This document shows positions 35,304 through 43,263 of a stretch of 64,000 bases of DNA, piece after piece; position 1 is the first letter of the stretch, and the number at the start of each line of letters is the position of its first letter. A program made the position numbers and the translations under genes. Location of the stretch: NCBI RefSeq assembly GCF_021026315.1, contig NZ_JAJNCX010000001.1:434001-498000 (forward strand). Direction: 5' to 3'. Under the pieces are notes generated by a model. The model saw only the letters and a program-made list of their open reading frames with translations. It did no database searches and was not told the origin of the DNA. The stretch is from Rhizobium sp. C4. Its GTDB lineage: Bacteria; Pseudomonadota; Alphaproteobacteria; Rhizobiales; Rhizobiaceae.

Positions 35304-35960
35304 TCAGGCGTAGGCTGCGCGGGCCATGCGGGCGACGGCGGAAACGGCCCTCGCCCAATCCTTCTGCGATTTCAGCGGCAGGCCGGCAAAGCTGCCGGAG
35401 GTTTCGGCTGCAAGAACCAGCTGCTGGACGGCAGCGATGATGACGGCGTTGAGAGCCACCGTGTCGGCGCCCTTCGGAGGCGTCAGCGAACCGCGCATGC
35501 GTTCGATCCATTGCGCAATCCCCTTGGCGCGGGCCTCCGCCATGCGGGCGATATGCGGCGAGTTTTCCGAAAGTTCCCAGACGAGAATGCGCCGCATCAG
35601 CGGATCGGCGCGCAGCGCATCGGCATAGAGCTCGGCCAGACGTTCCATCAGGTCGCCATAGGTGAGCAGAAAGCGCCCGCCCTGATCCTCCGGCACGTGC
35701 TGCGTCACCCAGCCGGCGAGGTCTTCGCCGATGGCATCGACAAGCCCGTCGAGCCCGCCGAAATAGCGGTAGATGAGCTGCTTGTCGCAGCCGGCCTTGC
35801 GGGCAACCGCATTGACACCGAAAGCCTGAAACCCGCCCTCGGCCAGCAGCGCCCTGCCCGCCTGAAAGATGCGGCCTTGCGTCTGCACACGGTCGCGCAC
35901 CGGCAGTTCCTTCTCAGGCGCTGCAGGCGTTTCAACGGTTTCGGCGGTCATGGCGGTCAT
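35304..35960 (-). CDS. TetR-family transcriptional regulator
   Basis: A 218-residue regulator. The helix-turn-helix (about 28-72) reads GRIFQAGRALLAEGGFQAFG and GCDKQLIYRYFGGLDGLVDAI. The C-terminal domain (about 95-215) is helical, with ELYADALRADPLMRRILVWELSE. It is divergent from the PaiB-like gene. A small inverted repeat (TCACC-CGAT-GGTGA, 35986-35999) lies 26 bases before its start and may be its operator, though the arms are short. Target unknown. Confidence 0.85.
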   Translation of the reverse strand: MTAMTAETVETPAAPEKELPVRDRVQTQGRIFQAGRALLAEGGFQAFGVNAVARKAGCDKQLIYRYFGGLDGLVDAIGEDLAGWVTQHVPEDQGGRFLLTYGDLMERLAELYADALRADPLMRRILVWELSENSPHIARMAEARAKGIAQWIERMRGSLTPPKGADTVALNAVIIAAVQQLVLAAETSGSFAGLPLKSQKDWARAVSAVARMARAAYA

Positions 35961-36166
35961 GGTTGCAATCAGTCTTTCGGCAAAGTCACCCGATGGTGAT
36001 TAGGCCGGCGTGCTGTCACCCGCAATGGAGACAGACGGGTTTGCACAGGATTGTGGGACGCGTGCCATTCATCACGAGGTTTGATGCAGCAATCGGCCAC
36101 GACGCTTGCAATCCGCCACCGGCTTTGAGAGCCTTGGACAAACGCACTCCGACCGCAAAGCTCGAC

Positions 36167-36790
36167 ATGTACATACCAACTGCCTTCGCATTGTCCGACC
36201 GGGCGACGATCTTCCAGGCGATCCGCTCAACGGGTCTCGCGACCCTTGTGACCGCCAGCGCCGAAGGGCCGATGGTTACGCCGCTGCCGCTGTTTCTCGA
36301 TGACAGCGAGGGGGAGTTCGGAACGCTTTACGGGCATGTCGCCCGCGCCAATCCGCATTGGCGCACGCCGGTGATCGGCCATGCGATGGCGTTGTTCATG
36401 GGACCGGACGCCTATGTCTCTCCGTCGTGGTATGTCTCCAAGGCCGAGCATGGCAAGGTTGTTCCAACATGGAATTATCAGATAATCGAGGCAGTCGGCA
36501 CGATTGAATTCTTCGATGACCGTGACCGCCTGCATGCGCTGGTGTCGCGGCTGACCGATCTTCATGAGGGCAAGCGGGCGAAGGCGTGGCGTGTCGATGA
36601 TGCGCCCTGCGAATTCATAGAGATGCAGTTGCGCGCCATTGTCGGTGTTCGACTGCCCATCACCGCACTTCAAGGCAAGAGCAAGATGAGTCAGAACCGC
36701 AACGCAGCGGATCGGGCTGGCGTCATCGAAGGATTGCGCCTAAGCGAGGCCGAACGCGAGCGCGAGGTCGCGCCGCTTATTCCGACCTGA
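36167..36790 (+). CDS. FMN-binding negative transcriptional regulator (PaiB family)
   Basis: A 207-residue protein of the PaiB family (split-barrel flavin fold). It starts MYIPTAFALSDRATIFQAIR and has TLVTASAEGPMVTPLPLFLD, GTLYGHVARANPHWR, MGPDAYVSPSWYVSK, VPTWNYQIIEAVGTIEFF and the C-terminal SQNRNAADRAGVIEGL, all family hallmarks. In Bacillus PaiB works with PaiA as a repressor of protease and sporulation genes, but in Proteobacteria the role is mostly unknown. The ribosome binding site is weak. An AEC transporter starts 24 bases after its stop, likely cotranscribed. Confidence 0.88.
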   Translation: MYIPTAFALSDRATIFQAIRSTGLATLVTASAEGPMVTPLPLFLDDSEGEFGTLYGHVARANPHWRTPVIGHAMALFMGPDAYVSPSWYVSKAEHGKVVPTWNYQIIEAVGTIEFFDDRDRLHALVSRLTDLHEGKRAKAWRVDDAPCEFIEMQLRAIVGVRLPITALQGKSKMSQNRNAADRAGVIEGLRLSEAEREREVAPLIPT

Positions 36791-36814
36791 TCGCATTCCA
36801 TCCGAAAGCTCTTC

Positions 36815-37747
36815 ATGCTCCCCATCTTCGAAAGCATCCTGCCCGTCTTTCTCGTCGTCATCTTCGGTGCGCTTCTCAAGCGTGCGCCGTGGCTGCCGGC
36901 GGCGATGTGGGATGGGCTGGAGCGGCTGGGCTATTATGTGCTTTTCCCGGCGCTGCTTTTCACCACGCTGTCGACTGCCAATTTCGGCAGCCTGCCGGCG
37001 GGCAAGATCACGGTGGCGGCACTTGGCATGGTCGTGGCTGTTACGATTGTCCTGCTGGTGGGCTGGCCGATCGCCCGGCGTGCCGGCATTTCGGCCTCGA
37101 CCTATACGTCGATCTTCCAGACGACGAGCCGGTGGAACGGGTTTGTGGCGTTGGCGGTTGCGGAGAAGCTATACGGCAAGCCGGGGATCGAGGTTGTCGC
37201 CTATGTGATGGCGATCATCGTGCTACCGCTCAATATCATCAATGTCGGCGTGCTTCTGGCGATGACCGGAAGCGGGCGGACGATGGGCGATTTCGTCAAG
37301 CAGTTCATCCGCAATCCCATCATACTGGGCTGTGCGACCGGCGTGGCCTTCAATCTGCTGCATATCCGCCTCTACCCGCCGCTGGAGGCAACGGTCGAGA
37401 TGGTGGCCAACACCTCGCTCCCGCTCGGCCTCATGATGCTTGGCGCAGGGCTCAGAATTTCCGACGCGCTGCGCCCGAATGCGACGGCGCTCTGGCCGGT
37501 CGGGCTGAAGCTGCTGTTCACACCGCTCATGATCGTGCTGTTCGGCATTGCCATCGGCATTCAGGGCGTGACGCTGATGGCGCTCTGCATCTGTGGCGCA
37601 GTGCCCACGGCGATGAACGGCTATCTGCTCGCCAAACAGATGGGCGGCGACGCACCACTTTATGCCGCCGTCACCACGCTTCAGACGGCGGCCTCGTTCT
37701 TCACCATTCCGCTGGCGCTTTATCTGACGGCTCACGTCGCCGGATAA
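36815..37747 (+). CDS. AEC-family transporter, copy 2
   Basis: A 310-residue membrane carrier with about ten helices. MLPIFESILPVFLVVIFGAL, LGYYVLFPALLFTTL, FQTTSRWNGFVALAVAEKLYG and CGAVPTAMNGYLLAKQMGGD mark the family. It is not closely similar to copy 1 at 33011-33943, which makes a recent duplication unlikely. It is 24 bases behind the PaiB-like gene. Its 3' end overlaps the acyl-CoA dehydrogenase gene by 16 bases, tail to tail. Substrate unknown. Confidence 0.87.
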   Translation: MLPIFESILPVFLVVIFGALLKRAPWLPAAMWDGLERLGYYVLFPALLFTTLSTANFGSLPAGKITVAALGMVVAVTIVLLVGWPIARRAGISASTYTSIFQTTSRWNGFVALAVAEKLYGKPGIEVVAYVMAIIVLPLNIINVGVLLAMTGSGRTMGDFVKQFIRNPIILGCATGVAFNLLHIRLYPPLEATVEMVANTSLPLGLMMLGAGLRISDALRPNATALWPVGLKLLFTPLMIVLFGIAIGIQGVTLMALCICGAVPTAMNGYLLAKQMGGDAPLYAAVTTLQTAASFFTIPLALYLTAHVAG

Positions 37748-39378
37748 AGCAGTTCGACGATAAACCGCGCATCAAAGCGCATGTCGAGCATGCCGTAGGT
37801 GTAGCGCCAGCCGGTCGCCAGACGGCTTTCGGCGAAGGCATCGGCGATGCGCCCTGCCCCGATGCGGCGAAGCTCGGCGGCGGCGGCGGCCATGGCGAGC
37901 TGTTCGACGAAGAGGCGGGCGGCACTTTCATCGCGTTCGCACAGCGACGCTGCGGCGCGCAGCACGTCCACGGTCTTCGGGCCCGTGGGCCCAAGGTCGC
38001 GGGAGATCATGGCGAAGACGGCTTCGAACAGGTCCTTGCCCTTGCGCAGCACGCGCAACACGTCGAGCGCCATGACATTGCCGGAGCCTTCCCAGATCGC
38101 ATTGACCGGGGCTTCGCGGTAGTGGCGGGCAATCGGGCGTTCTTCGATGTAGCCGCTGCCGCCGATGCATTCCATCGCTTCATAGATCAGCGACGGGGCG
38201 ATCTTGCAGACCCAGTATTTGACGACCGGTGTCATCACGCGGGCAAAGGCTGCCTCTTCCGGATTTTCCCCGGCCTTGTCGAAGGAGGATGCAAGGCGGA
38301 AGACGAGGCCGGTGGCGGCTGCGACGTCCAGCGCCATGTCAGCCAGAACGCGGGTCATCAGCGGCTGGTCGATCAGCGTCTTGCCGAAGGCATAGCGGCC
38401 GCGCGTGTGGTGGACTGCCTCGGCGAGGCTGGCGCGCATCAGGCCGGCAGACGACACGGCGCAATCGAGCCGGGTCAGCGTCACCATGTCGAGAATGGTG
38501 CGGATGCCGGCATCCGGGTCGCCCAGGAGATAGCCATAGGTGCCGGAAAATTCGACTTCCGAGGAGGCGTTCGAGCGGTTGCCGATCTTATCCTTGAGCC
38601 GCTGGAACCGCAGGCCGTTGGCGGTGCCGTCTTCGAGCAGGCGGGGCACGAGGAAGCAGCCCATGCCCTCTTCCGTATTGGCGAGCATGATGAAGGCATC
38701 GCTCATCGGCGCGGACATGAAGAACTTGTGGCCGGTCAGGCGATAGATACCGTCGGAGACCTTTTCGGCGGCCGAGCGATTGGCGCGGACATCGGTGCCG
38801 CCCTGCTTTTCGGTCATGCCCATCCCGAGCGTCACGGCACTCTTCTGGCCGGCGGGACGGTTGGAGCTATCATATTTGCGCGAAAGAATGCGCGGCGCCC
38901 ATTCCTTCTGCAGGATCGGCGAGGCGGAAATCGCTGCCAGCGAGGCGTTGGTCATGGTCAGCGGGCAGAGATGGCCGCTTTCGAGCTGCGACGTCAGGAA
39001 GAAGCGGACGGCACGCGCCGAATGGCCCTTCCCCTTCTCCTCCAGCGTCTGGTCCCAGACGGAACTGTGCAGGCCGCTCGCCATGGAGCGGCGCATCAGC
39101 GCGTGATAGGCCGGGTGGAAATCCACAACATCGAGGCGTTCGCCGCGCGGGCCATGGGTGCGCAGTTTCGGCGCGCCTTCATTGGCCATGCGGGCAAATT
39201 CCTGGCTTTCGGCCAGCGTTGCGTAGCGGCCGATGCCGTCGAATTCGTCACGCAGCGTCCGCGACATGCCGGCGGTCAGGTCCACCAGCAGCGGGTCGGA
39301 GCGATAGGCATTGATGCCGGACCAGAGCGGCGGCTGGTTCAGGCTCGCGAAGATATCGTCTTCTGTCTTGTCAGTCAT
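37732..39378 (-). CDS. AidB-like acyl-CoA dehydrogenase family protein
   Basis: A 548-residue flavoprotein of the AidB branch. The long N-terminal domain (NQPPLWSGINAYRSDPLLVD) is absent from ordinary acyl-CoA dehydrogenases. Core motifs are GMGMTEKQGGTDVRAN (FAD contact), HKFFMSAPMSDAF, RYAFGKTLIDQPLM and MECIGGSGYIEE with EGSGNVMALDVLR. In E. coli AidB is induced by alkylating agents and binds DNA; many homologues are isovaleryl-CoA dehydrogenase-like. It is divergent from pyrB. Which role applies here cannot be read from the sequence. Confidence 0.87.
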   Translation of the reverse strand: MTDKTEDDIFASLNQPPLWSGINAYRSDPLLVDLTAGMSRTLRDEFDGIGRYATLAESQEFARMANEGAPKLRTHGPRGERLDVVDFHPAYHALMRRSMASGLHSSVWDQTLEEKGKGHSARAVRFFLTSQLESGHLCPLTMTNASLAAISASPILQKEWAPRILSRKYDSSNRPAGQKSAVTLGMGMTEKQGGTDVRANRSAAEKVSDGIYRLTGHKFFMSAPMSDAFIMLANTEEGMGCFLVPRLLEDGTANGLRFQRLKDKIGNRSNASSEVEFSGTYGYLLGDPDAGIRTILDMVTLTRLDCAVSSAGLMRASLAEAVHHTRGRYAFGKTLIDQPLMTRVLADMALDVAAATGLVFRLASSFDKAGENPEEAAFARVMTPVVKYWVCKIAPSLIYEAMECIGGSGYIEERPIARHYREAPVNAIWEGSGNVMALDVLRVLRKGKDLFEAVFAMISRDLGPTGPKTVDVLRAAASLCERDESAARLFVEQLAMAAAAAELRRIGAGRIADAFAESRLATGWRYTYGMLDMRFDARFIVELLYPAT

Positions 39379-39455
39379 GGCCGCGTTCTATCCGGATTCG
39401 TTCAAAAAAGCATGGGGATGAGAGGCCCCTTTCAACCATCCTTCTCATACGCCGC

Positions 39456-39484
39456 TTGCCGGGTAAAGCCACACTGACTATAGA
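39456..39484 (+). promoter_or_regulatory. Probable pyrB promoter
   Basis: TTGCCG (39456-39461), an exact 17-base spacer and TATAGA (39479-39484), in context CTTGCCG...CTATAG, close to the rhizobial housekeeping consensus. The leader to pyrB would be only about 25 bases, leaving no room for an attenuator. Confidence 0.6.
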
Positions 39485-39514
39485 GCCCCCAAACTCATTA
39501 CATGAGGCGGTTCC

Positions 39515-40456
39515 ATGGACTTCTTTCCGCATCGCCATCTCCTTGGCATCAAGGGTCTCCAGCCACACGATATCGAGTATCTGCTCGACAAGGCCGACGA
39601 GGCCGTGAAGATCAGCCGGCAGCGGGAGAAGAAGACCTCCACGCTGCGGGGGCTCACCCAGATCAACCTCTTCTTCGAGGCTTCGACCCGCACGCAATCA
39701 TCCTTCGAGCTTGCCGGCAAGCGGCTGGGCGCGGATGTGATGAACATGTCGGTCGCCAATTCGTCGGTCAAAAAGGGCGAAACGCTGATCGACACGGCGA
39801 TGACGCTGAATGCGATGCATCCCGACGTGCTGGTCATCCGCCATTCCTCGGCCGGTGCCGCCGCCCTCCTCTCCCAGAAAGTCTCCTGCTCGGTCATCAA
39901 TGCCGGCGACGGACAGCATGAGCATCCGACACAGGCCCTGCTCGACGCACTGACGATCCGCCGCGCCAAGGGCCGGCTCTCCGGCATCACGGTCGCCATC
40001 TGCGGCGATGTGCTGCATTCGCGCGTCGCCCGCTCCAACATCATCCTGCTGAACGCCATGGGCGCCAGGGTGCGGGTCGTCGCCCCGCCGACGCTGCTGC
40101 CGTCGGGCATTGCCGACATGAGCGTCGAGGTCTTCCACGACATGGTGGAAGGGTTGAAGGATGCGGATGTCGTGATGATGCTGAGGCTCCAGCGCGAGCG
40201 CATGTCCGGCTCCTTCGTGCCATCGGTGCGCGAATATTATCGCTTCTACGGGCTCGATGCCGAAAAGCTGAAGGCGGCCAGGGAAGGTGCGCTTGTGATG
40301 CATCCCGGTCCGATGAACCGTGGCGTCGAGATCGCCTCCGAGATTGCCGACGGGCCGCAAAGCGTGATCGGCCAACAGGTGGAAATGGGTGTCGCCGTGC
40401 GCATGGCGGTGATGGAAGCCCTCCTTGTCTCGCAGAACCAGGGGCCGCGCGCATGA
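39515..40456 (+). CDS. pyrB: Aspartate carbamoyltransferase catalytic subunit
   Basis: A 313-residue enzyme that joins carbamoyl phosphate and aspartate in pyrimidine synthesis. The carbamoyl-phosphate motif is in [20 protein letters not shown]; also seen are [10 protein letters not shown], the conserved [19 protein letters not shown] (aspartate site) and [11 protein letters not shown]. No regulatory pyrI is present. AGGCGG lies 5 bases before the ATG. The stop overlaps the pyrC ATG by 4 bases, so the two are coupled. Confidence 0.96.
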   Translation: MDFFPHRHLLGIKGLQPHDIEYLLDKADEAVKISRQREKKTSTLRGLTQINLFFEASTRTQSSFELAGKRLGADVMNMSVANSSVKKGETLIDTAMTLNAMHPDVLVIRHSSAGAAALLSQKVSCSVINAGDGQHEHPTQALLDALTIRRAKGRLSGITVAICGDVLHSRVARSNIILLNAMGARVRVVAPPTLLPSGIADMSVEVFHDMVEGLKDADVVMMLRLQRERMSGSFVPSVREYYRFYGLDAEKLKAAREGALVMHPGPMNRGVEIASEIADGPQSVIGQQVEMGVAVRMAVMEALLVSQNQGPRA

Positions 40457-41742
40457 CCGTGACCGTTCTCACCAATCTCCGTATCATCGACCCGTCGCAG
40501 AACATGGACGAGGTTGGCGCCATCGTCATCGAAGACGGCAAGATCGCCGCCATCGGCGCTGCCGCTGCGAAATCCATTCCCGCCGGCGCGGACGTTCGCG
40601 ACATGGGCGGGTTGCTGGCCATGCCGGGCCTGGTCGACACCCGCGTCTTCATCGGCGAACCGGGCGGCGAACATCGCGAAACGATCAAGTCGGCCAGCCG
40701 CGCGGCAGCGGCCGGCGGCATCACCTCGATCGTCACCATGCCGGATACCGATCCGGTGATCGACGACATCGCACTCGTGGAATTCGTCAAGAAGACCGCG
40801 CGCGACAAGTCGGCCATCCATGTCTATCCGGCTGCGGCCCTCACCAAGGGCCTTGCCGGCGAGGAGATGACGGAATTTGGCCTCCTCAAGAAGGCGGGCG
40901 CCGTCGGCCTGACGCAGGGCAAGCATGCAATCCCCGACAGCCAGGTTCTGCGCCGTGCGATGACCTATGCGCGCCATTTCGGCACCGTCGTGGCGCTGGA
41001 GCCGCGCGATCCCTATCTTGGCGTCAATGGCGTGATGAATGAAGGCCTGTTTGCAAGCTGGCTCGGTCTTTCCGGCAGCCCGCGCGAGGCGGAGATCATT
41101 CCGCTGGAGCGTGACCTGCGCATCGCCGGCCTGACGGGTGCCACCTATCATGCGGCGAAGATCTCGGTCCCAGAATCGGTCGAGGCGATCAAGCTTGCCC
41201 GCAAGCGCGGCGTGAAGGTGACGTCTGCCGTGTCGATCAACCATCTGACGCTCAACGAAAACGACATCGGAGAGTATCGCACCTTCTTCAAGGTCTCCCC
41301 GCCCCTTCGCACCGAAGACGACCGTGTCGCCATGGTCGAGGCGCTGGCCGTTGGCGATATCGACATCATCGTCTCCTCGCATGATCCGCAGGATGTGGAC
41401 ACGAAGCGCGTTCCCTTCGCCGATGCCGCCGATGGCGCGGTCGGGCTCGAAACACTGTTTGCCGCAGCCCTTCGGCTCTATCATGCAGAACGCATTACCC
41501 TTTCCCGTCTCATCGACGCGCTCTCGACGCGGCCCGCCGCGATCTACAGCCTGCCGGCAGGCTCGCTGAAGCCGGGCAGTGCCGCCGATATCTCGTTTGC
41601 GGATCTCGACATGCCCTGGATTGCGACCACCGAAGGCCTGCTCTCGCGCTCGAAGAACACGCCGTTCGAAAACGCGCGCTTCTCCGGCCGGATCGTAGAA
41701 ACCTGGGTATCGGGCCAGCCTGTATACAGGCTTCAGGGTTGA
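40453..41742 (+). CDS. pyrC: Dihydroorotase-like protein, catalytically degenerate (PyrC' type)
   Basis: A 429-residue amidohydrolase-fold protein of the class I dihydroorotase family. The metal-binding H-x-H that should follow PGLVD is absent: the sequence reads [17 protein letters not shown], with R64 and F66 at the two histidine positions and G68 for the substrate arginine. The HCED-like motif reads ALEPRD, and the catalytic TDHAPH equivalent reads SSHDPQ. The rest of the barrel ([27 protein letters not shown]) is preserved. This matches the noncatalytic PyrC' proteins that pair with PyrB to build the transcarbamoylase complex, as known in Pseudomonas. A working dihydroorotase should be encoded elsewhere. 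Confidence 0.9.
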   Translation: MTVTVLTNLRIIDPSQNMDEVGAIVIEDGKIAAIGAAAAKSIPAGADVRDMGGLLAMPGLVDTRVFIGEPGGEHRETIKSASRAAAAGGITSIVTMPDTDPVIDDIALVEFVKKTARDKSAIHVYPAAALTKGLAGEEMTEFGLLKKAGAVGLTQGKHAIPDSQVLRRAMTYARHFGTVVALEPRDPYLGVNGVMNEGLFASWLGLSGSPREAEIIPLERDLRIAGLTGATYHAAKISVPESVEAIKLARKRGVKVTSAVSINHLTLNENDIGEYRTFFKVSPPLRTEDDRVAMVEALAVGDIDIIVSSHDPQDVDTKRVPFADAADGAVGLETLFAAALRLYHAERITLSRLIDALSTRPAAIYSLPAGSLKPGSAADISFADLDMPWIATTEGLLSRSKNTPFENARFSGRIVETWVSGQPVYRLQG

Positions 41743-41813
41743 CCTTTTTCATTCTTGCGCCATGCTAAGTTCATGAAATCGGTTCGGTCCGGGAAGGTTT
41801 GCAAAGCGGCAGA

Positions 41814-42578
41814 ATGAACACGCAGGTCGGGATATCTCCGCAATTCTATCTGACGGCCCCTGCCAGGTGCCCCTATCTTGCGGGGCATATGGAGCGGAAG
41901 GTATTCACCCACCTGATCGGTCCCAAGGCACCGGAAATCAACGATCTTCTGACCCAGGGTGGTTTCCGCCGTTCCCAGAACATTGCCTATCGTCCGGCCT
42001 GCGAACGCTGCCAGGCCTGTGTCTCCGTTCGCATTCTGGTCAACGAGTTCGAGCAGACGAAGTCGATGCGGCGGGTCATGGCGATCAATGACGATGTGAT
42101 TGCGACCGAGCTTGAGGCGGAACCCTCGTCCGAGCAGTTCTCACTCTTCCGCCGCTATCTCGACCATCGCCACCAGAATGGCGGCATGTCTGAAATGACC
42201 GTTCTCGACTACGCGATGATGGTCGAGGACACGCATGTGAATACGCGCGTGATTGAATATCGCGAACGGGTGGAAGGTTCGGGCATCGGCAATGTCGGCA
42301 GGCTGCTGGGTGTCGCGCTAACCGATCTGATGACCGACGGGACCTCGATGGTCTATTCCTTCTATGACCCGGATCTCGAGAAGCGCTCCTTCGGCACCTA
42401 CATGATCCTCGACCATATCCGCACGGCCAAGCATCTCGGCCTGCCGCATGTCTATCTCGGCTATTGGGTGCGTGGCTCGAAGAAGATGACCTACAAGGTC
42501 CGCTTCCAGCCGCAGGAGCACCTCCTGCCCGCCGGCTGGACACGTTTCACGCCCGACCTTTACGAGGAGGGCGTCTGA
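41814..42578 (+). CDS. bpt: Bpt-type aminoacyl-tRNA--protein transferase (arginyltransferase family)
   Basis: A 254-residue N-degron enzyme. Bacterial Bpt adds leucine to proteins with N-terminal Asp or Glu. Family marks: [47 protein letters not shown]-type cysteine cluster (shown in parts: [10 protein letters not shown]), [34 protein letters not shown] and [20 protein letters not shown]. The chosen ATG at 41814 begins at the conserved N-terminus ([13 protein letters not shown]). It lies 71 bases after pyrC. Together with aat at 17.4 kb it supplies both N-degron branches. Confidence 0.93.
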   Translation: MNTQVGISPQFYLTAPARCPYLAGHMERKVFTHLIGPKAPEINDLLTQGGFRRSQNIAYRPACERCQACVSVRILVNEFEQTKSMRRVMAINDDVIATELEAEPSSEQFSLFRRYLDHRHQNGGMSEMTVLDYAMMVEDTHVNTRVIEYRERVEGSGIGNVGRLLGVALTDLMTDGTSMVYSFYDPDLEKRSFGTYMILDHIRTAKHLGLPHVYLGYWVRGSKKMTYKVRFQPQEHLLPAGWTRFTPDLYEEGV

Positions 42579-42623
42579 TTGAAGTGGAGGCCCTTTGATG
42601 TTATAACGCCGTTACAACATCAA
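42579..42623 (+). promoter_or_regulatory. Promoter with overlapping 29-bp palindromic operator of the AbrB/Doc pair
   Basis: -35 TTGAAG (42579-42584), an exact 17-base spacer and -10 TATAAC (42602-42607). A palindrome at 42595-42623 covers the -10: arms TTGATGTT and AACATCAA, inner arms TAACG and CGTTA, with mismatches at only one symmetric pair besides the centre. This is the classic layout for antitoxin autorepression. Confidence 0.75.
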
Positions 42624-42637
42624 CAAAGGCGCATCTC

Positions 42638-42859
42638 ATGAACGTCACCATCCGCAAGATCGGCAATTCCGAAGGCATCATCATTCCGAAGGAAGTTCTG
42701 AGCCGGCTTGGGCTGAAGGCCGGGGATTCGCTGGAGATTTCCGAGGCGAATGGGGAATGGACCATTCGCGCCGCCGACAGCGACTTCACGCGGCAGATTC
42801 AGCATGCCGAGCGCTTCATGGACAAGTACAAAACTGCTCTGAAGAAGCTCGCAGAATGA
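42638..42859 (+). CDS. AbrB/MazE-family antitoxin
   Basis: A 73-residue protein. The first 45 residues are a swapped-hairpin AbrB domain (VTIRKIGNSEGIIIPKEVLS, LGLKAGDSLEISEANGEW), which binds DNA as a dimer. The C-terminal part (FTRQIQHAERFMDKYKTALK) is helical and should bind the toxin. AAAGGCG precedes the ATG. It overlaps the toxin gene by ATGA. A promoter-overlapping palindrome lies just upstream. Confidence 0.9.
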   Translation: MNVTIRKIGNSEGIIIPKEVLSRLGLKAGDSLEISEANGEWTIRAADSDFTRQIQHAERFMDKYKTALKKLAE

Positions 42860-43245
42860 GCGCGCCCGTTTTTCTGCACCGGCAGATTGTCGAACGACTT
42901 CATGAAATGCAGATCGAGCGCTTCGGCGGCGCCTATGGGCTTCGCGACGAAAGCGTGCTGGAATCTGCGCTCGCTCGCCCGCTCAACAAGGCCGCCTATT
43001 GCTGCGAAGACCTGATGGAACTTGCCGCGGCCTATCTTTACGGCTTGGCGAAAAATCATGCCTTCATTGATGGCAACAAGCGGATCGCAATCGTCGCTGC
43101 AGCTGTATTCCTGATGGAAAATGGCTGGGAAATAGACGCAGACGAAGGTCAGCTCTATACGTTGGTCCTCTCCGTCGCCGCCGGCGAGATCGACGAAGAA
43201 GGGGCGACGCGGTTCTTCAGGGACTTCTGCGTCCCGTTGAAATAG
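42856..43245 (+). CDS. Death-on-curing (Doc/Fic) family toxin
   Basis: A 129-residue Fic-fold kinase-type toxin. The active loop reads H68-A-F70-I-D72-G-N-K-R76 (HxFxDGNKR). This is between the Doc form (HxFxDANKR) and the full Fic form, and lacks the second glycine-arginine of AMP-transferring Fic proteins. Doc of phage P1 phosphorylates EF-Tu. Flanking GAYGLRDESVLESALARP and ELAAAYLYGLAKN are family-typical. It is coupled to an AbrB-type antitoxin instead of the usual Phd. It converges on parC (18 bases between stops). Confidence 0.9.
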   Translation: MSAPVFLHRQIVERLHEMQIERFGGAYGLRDESVLESALARPLNKAAYCCEDLMELAAAYLYGLAKNHAFIDGNKRIAIVAAAVFLMENGWEIDADEGQLYTLVLSVAAGEIDEEGATRFFRDFCVPLK

Positions 43246-43263
43246 CGCCGCCCCCTTCCAAAA

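Noticed and set aside
35986-35999. A TetR operator (TCACC-CGAT-GGTGA)
   Set aside because: Five-base arms with a non-symmetric centre are expected by chance; mentioned only as a possibility in the TetR entry.
36889-39477. An 862-codon plus-strand open frame
   Set aside because: It runs through the AEC transporter in another frame and then antisense to the AidB-like gene. Such frames arise from high-GC codon bias.
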